From: Bugulina stolonifera
Taxonomy: Eukaryota; Bryozoa; Gymnolaemata; Cheilostomatida; Bugulidae
Reading direction: 5' to 3'
NCBI GenBank assembly: GCA_935421135.1
Contig: OW285187.1
Span: 4,898,001-4,962,000 of the forward strand
Length of the DNA stretch: 64,000 bases
In this document: piece after piece, positions 62,086-64,000 of the stretch
How the letters are laid out: each line of letters opens with the position of its first letter
Position numbering within the stretch: position 1 is the stretch's first letter
Notes under the pieces: generated by a model
Database searches by the model: none
The model's input: only the letters and a program-made list of their open reading frames with translations
What the model was told of the DNA's origin: nothing
Made by a program: the position numbers and the translations under genes

Positions 62086-64000
62086 ATGGTAAGTATAGAA
62101 AAAGGGGTGATAACAACTAGCTTATGAGCATAAAGCAATATTATTGTTCACAAACATTTCGTATAAAGCATATTAAATATCTGTCATTTGTGATTTTTTT
62201 TTTAGGCAGCTCAAGTTAAAGACACAGTTAAGCAGGTGTGTTTTTAAATGTACATGTATGTACATTATATTAAACTTGCAAGCATAACTCTGAGTAGTAT
62301 TTACCTGCACCAGTTGAGTACATGTTATAACTTGGAATCCATCGGCCAATATTCCTCTGTAAATGTAAAATCAGTTGTAATTTCTGTAGCTGAGTTGTTA
62401 CTGGTAATGTTACATGTATGTAGTAAGTTTATTGTACTTCAAGTCCATTTTCTTCATCGGTAACCATGCTGGTGGTATTGGGTAGATATTATGCTAAAAA
62501 GAATATTCATCTGCAGATAATGTACGATGGGAATTATGATGACATTTAAATAAGCTACCTACCATTGAAGAAACGTATAATGTCCTCATGAAATAAAAAA
62601 TAATTTGACAGCGATGATGTTTTTAGCTTTACGAAACTTACGCTGAACCAGAGAAAAGGGAGTTTCTAGACCAGCTACTTGGATTCTCACAATCAATAGG
62701 TAACTACAGTGAATATTCTCAATAACATACAGCTGTACATGTAGACCTACTGCATTATATTACATTGTGTTATATTTTTGTGTCTTATTAAAAGTTCTCG
62801 ATCTTCACACCAATTATTTATATAGAACAGTGCTACAAGTACATGCACTTACACAGTGTTGATACATCAATCACCACTAATATTTCTGTAGGATCTCCAA
62901 TCACCAGAATACCTGTACTTAGTGGATTACCATTGGACCTCTTTCAGTTTTACCACTCAGTGGTTGCTAAGGGGGGAATACTAAGGGTTATTCAGTGTAA
63001 CCTTTGGCCTGCTGTAAAAAATGAGTTAAAAGTATCTTCTCCTCATGACCATGTCTCAGATTTCCTTTGTCAGACGTAAGTAATAATTTTGTGATTTGCT
63101 CACCAAAGCCATGTGATCAAATTCTGCCACATCTAATTTTTTGCGTGCAAAAGTTTAGTCTGATCAAATACTGCTTATAAAACATACTCTGTCTAAAAGT
63201 CTACACACCAAATGGTGAGGAACCTTAGCACTATATTCAGAATCATTTGGTTGCAGATACAAAAGGTATTTGTATACTTTGGAATGTGTGGAGCATGGAT
63301 TTTCACAGCTGACAGAACTTTTGGCTGCTATAGAATCTGATAAGAGAAAAATAATCCCTCCAACAGATGATGGCAGCAATCTGGCTTCTAATACTTCTAT
63401 CCAGTCATCTTATGCTCAATCGCAACCATTTGGAATGTCACAGCATACTGAGTCCTTGGATTTTATGAAGAAAAACAACAAATCTAAACACTGTGTAAAG
63501 AGAAAACGGAGTAAACAGTCACAAGTTGTTACTCAAGTCTCTGAATTTCCACTATCAACTGAGCCTTTGACTGCCATGAACAAAAATAAGAGAGGAAAAT
63601 ATGAAATGGAGAAAGCCAGTCATGCTCAGCGAAATACTCCTGCTACATGTATTTCTGCTTCTGCGCTCCCACCAGCCAGAAAGCTACCAAATGGATATGC
63701 ACAGCTAACTCATTCTTCAGCTGCCATAGAAAATTATAGCAAGGCTCCTAGCAAAAAGAGGATCCAAGATCATCTATTGACTGAGCCGCCTTTGGTTAAT
63801 TCTAAACCTTTCCCTACTTGGTTTCTGCCAGAGAATTTGCCTACAAACCTAACCAACCCTCTCCCTTTCCCCTTTCCTACCACAAACCAACATGCCTCCT
63901 TATCTCCTAATCTGCATAATTTCACTCTACCGAGTGCTAGTTCATTTACACACCTGACAACCCACCCGACCTCTAGAGTACCAATACCTAGTTTACAAAG
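62086..64000 (+). CDS. ARID3-like protein, 3' end beyond window
   Basis: Exons: 62086-62088 (ATG alone, then GTAAGT), 62206-62235 (AAQVKDTVKQ), 62627-62699, 62892-63075, 63257 to the window end. The core exons have the usual 73 and 184 nt and phases. ARID: LYETYAEPEKREFLDQLLGF, ITRIPVLSGLPLDLFQFYHS, VVAKGGILRVI, LWPAVKNELKVS. It ends in YKRYLYTLE and the post-ARID LTELLAAIESDKRK. The motif usually TSAAFTLR is replaced by DHVSDFLCQ, and LD-Y-LY by LDLFQFY, so this copy is diverged. The last exon is at least 744 nt and encodes a Ser/Pro/Lys-rich tail (KKNNKSKHC, KRKRSKQSQ), far longer than in the sister genes. The frame is open to the edge. Confidence 0.85.

Noticed and set aside
1..64000. CRISPR arrays, operons, rRNA or bacterial features
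   Set aside because: None seen; genes are intron-split and spaced as in an animal nuclear genome.

Overview
The window reads as AT-rich nuclear DNA from an invertebrate animal. Genes are split by short GT-AG introns. It also carries tRNA-derived SINEs, MITE-like elements, a non-LTR retrotransposon and many segmental duplications. A sponge or other early-branching metazoan would fit the compact introns and gene content, but that is inference: nothing here fixes the taxon.

The dominant theme is a local expansion of ARID3/dead-ringer-like genes (AT-rich interaction domain, sequence-specific or AT-preferring DNA binding). Almost every unit uses the same two core exons: a 73-nt exon encoding a (L/I)Y(E/D)-type helix followed by a (F)LD-L motif, phase 0 to 1, then a 184-nt (once 157, twice 187) exon encoding the ARID core, phase 1 to 2. 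I can assemble five gene models: a two-ARID gene (19059-23458, +, 413 aa), an inverted pair of intact 251-aa genes (24901-28909, -, and 42986-45568, +), a 406-aa gene with a REKLES-like tail (54820-59067, +), and the 5' part of another gene running off the right end (62086-64000, +). A 106-aa gene (7099-8533, -) resembles only the C-terminal part of the 251-aa pair and has no ARID. Fragments and pseudogenes lie at 665-1812 (-), 11079-11882 (+), 18105-18200 (+), 47228-47434 (-) and 52490-53150 (-). The only clear gene outside the family is eIF5A (13676-15907, +), whose reading frame is broken in exon 2.

Layout: 1-2.1 kb, inverted partial copy of the middle of the two-ARID gene; 2.1-10.7 kb, a direct segmental duplication, MITE, the ARID-less gene and a SINE; 11-12 kb, a divergent ARID unit; 13.6-16 kb, eIF5A; 17-23.5 kb, microsatellites, SINEs and the two-ARID gene; 24.6-45.7 kb, a large imperfect palindrome whose arms each carry one intact 251-aa ARID gene, with a degenerate GC-richer coding segment near its centre and a LINE inserted in the right arm; 46-52 kb, repeats including a foldback hairpin; 52.3-59 kb, an inverted pseudogene next to its intact source gene; 59-64 kb, repeat-derived DNA and the last ARID gene.

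If the genes are expressed, the predicted products are nuclear DNA-binding proteins of one family in several domain forms (two-ARID, single ARID with short tail, ARID with REKLES-like tail, tail only). That suggests a locus actively generating regulator variants, largely by inverted duplication. Gene boundaries were assigned by eye from homology among the copies and splice consensus, without transcript data.
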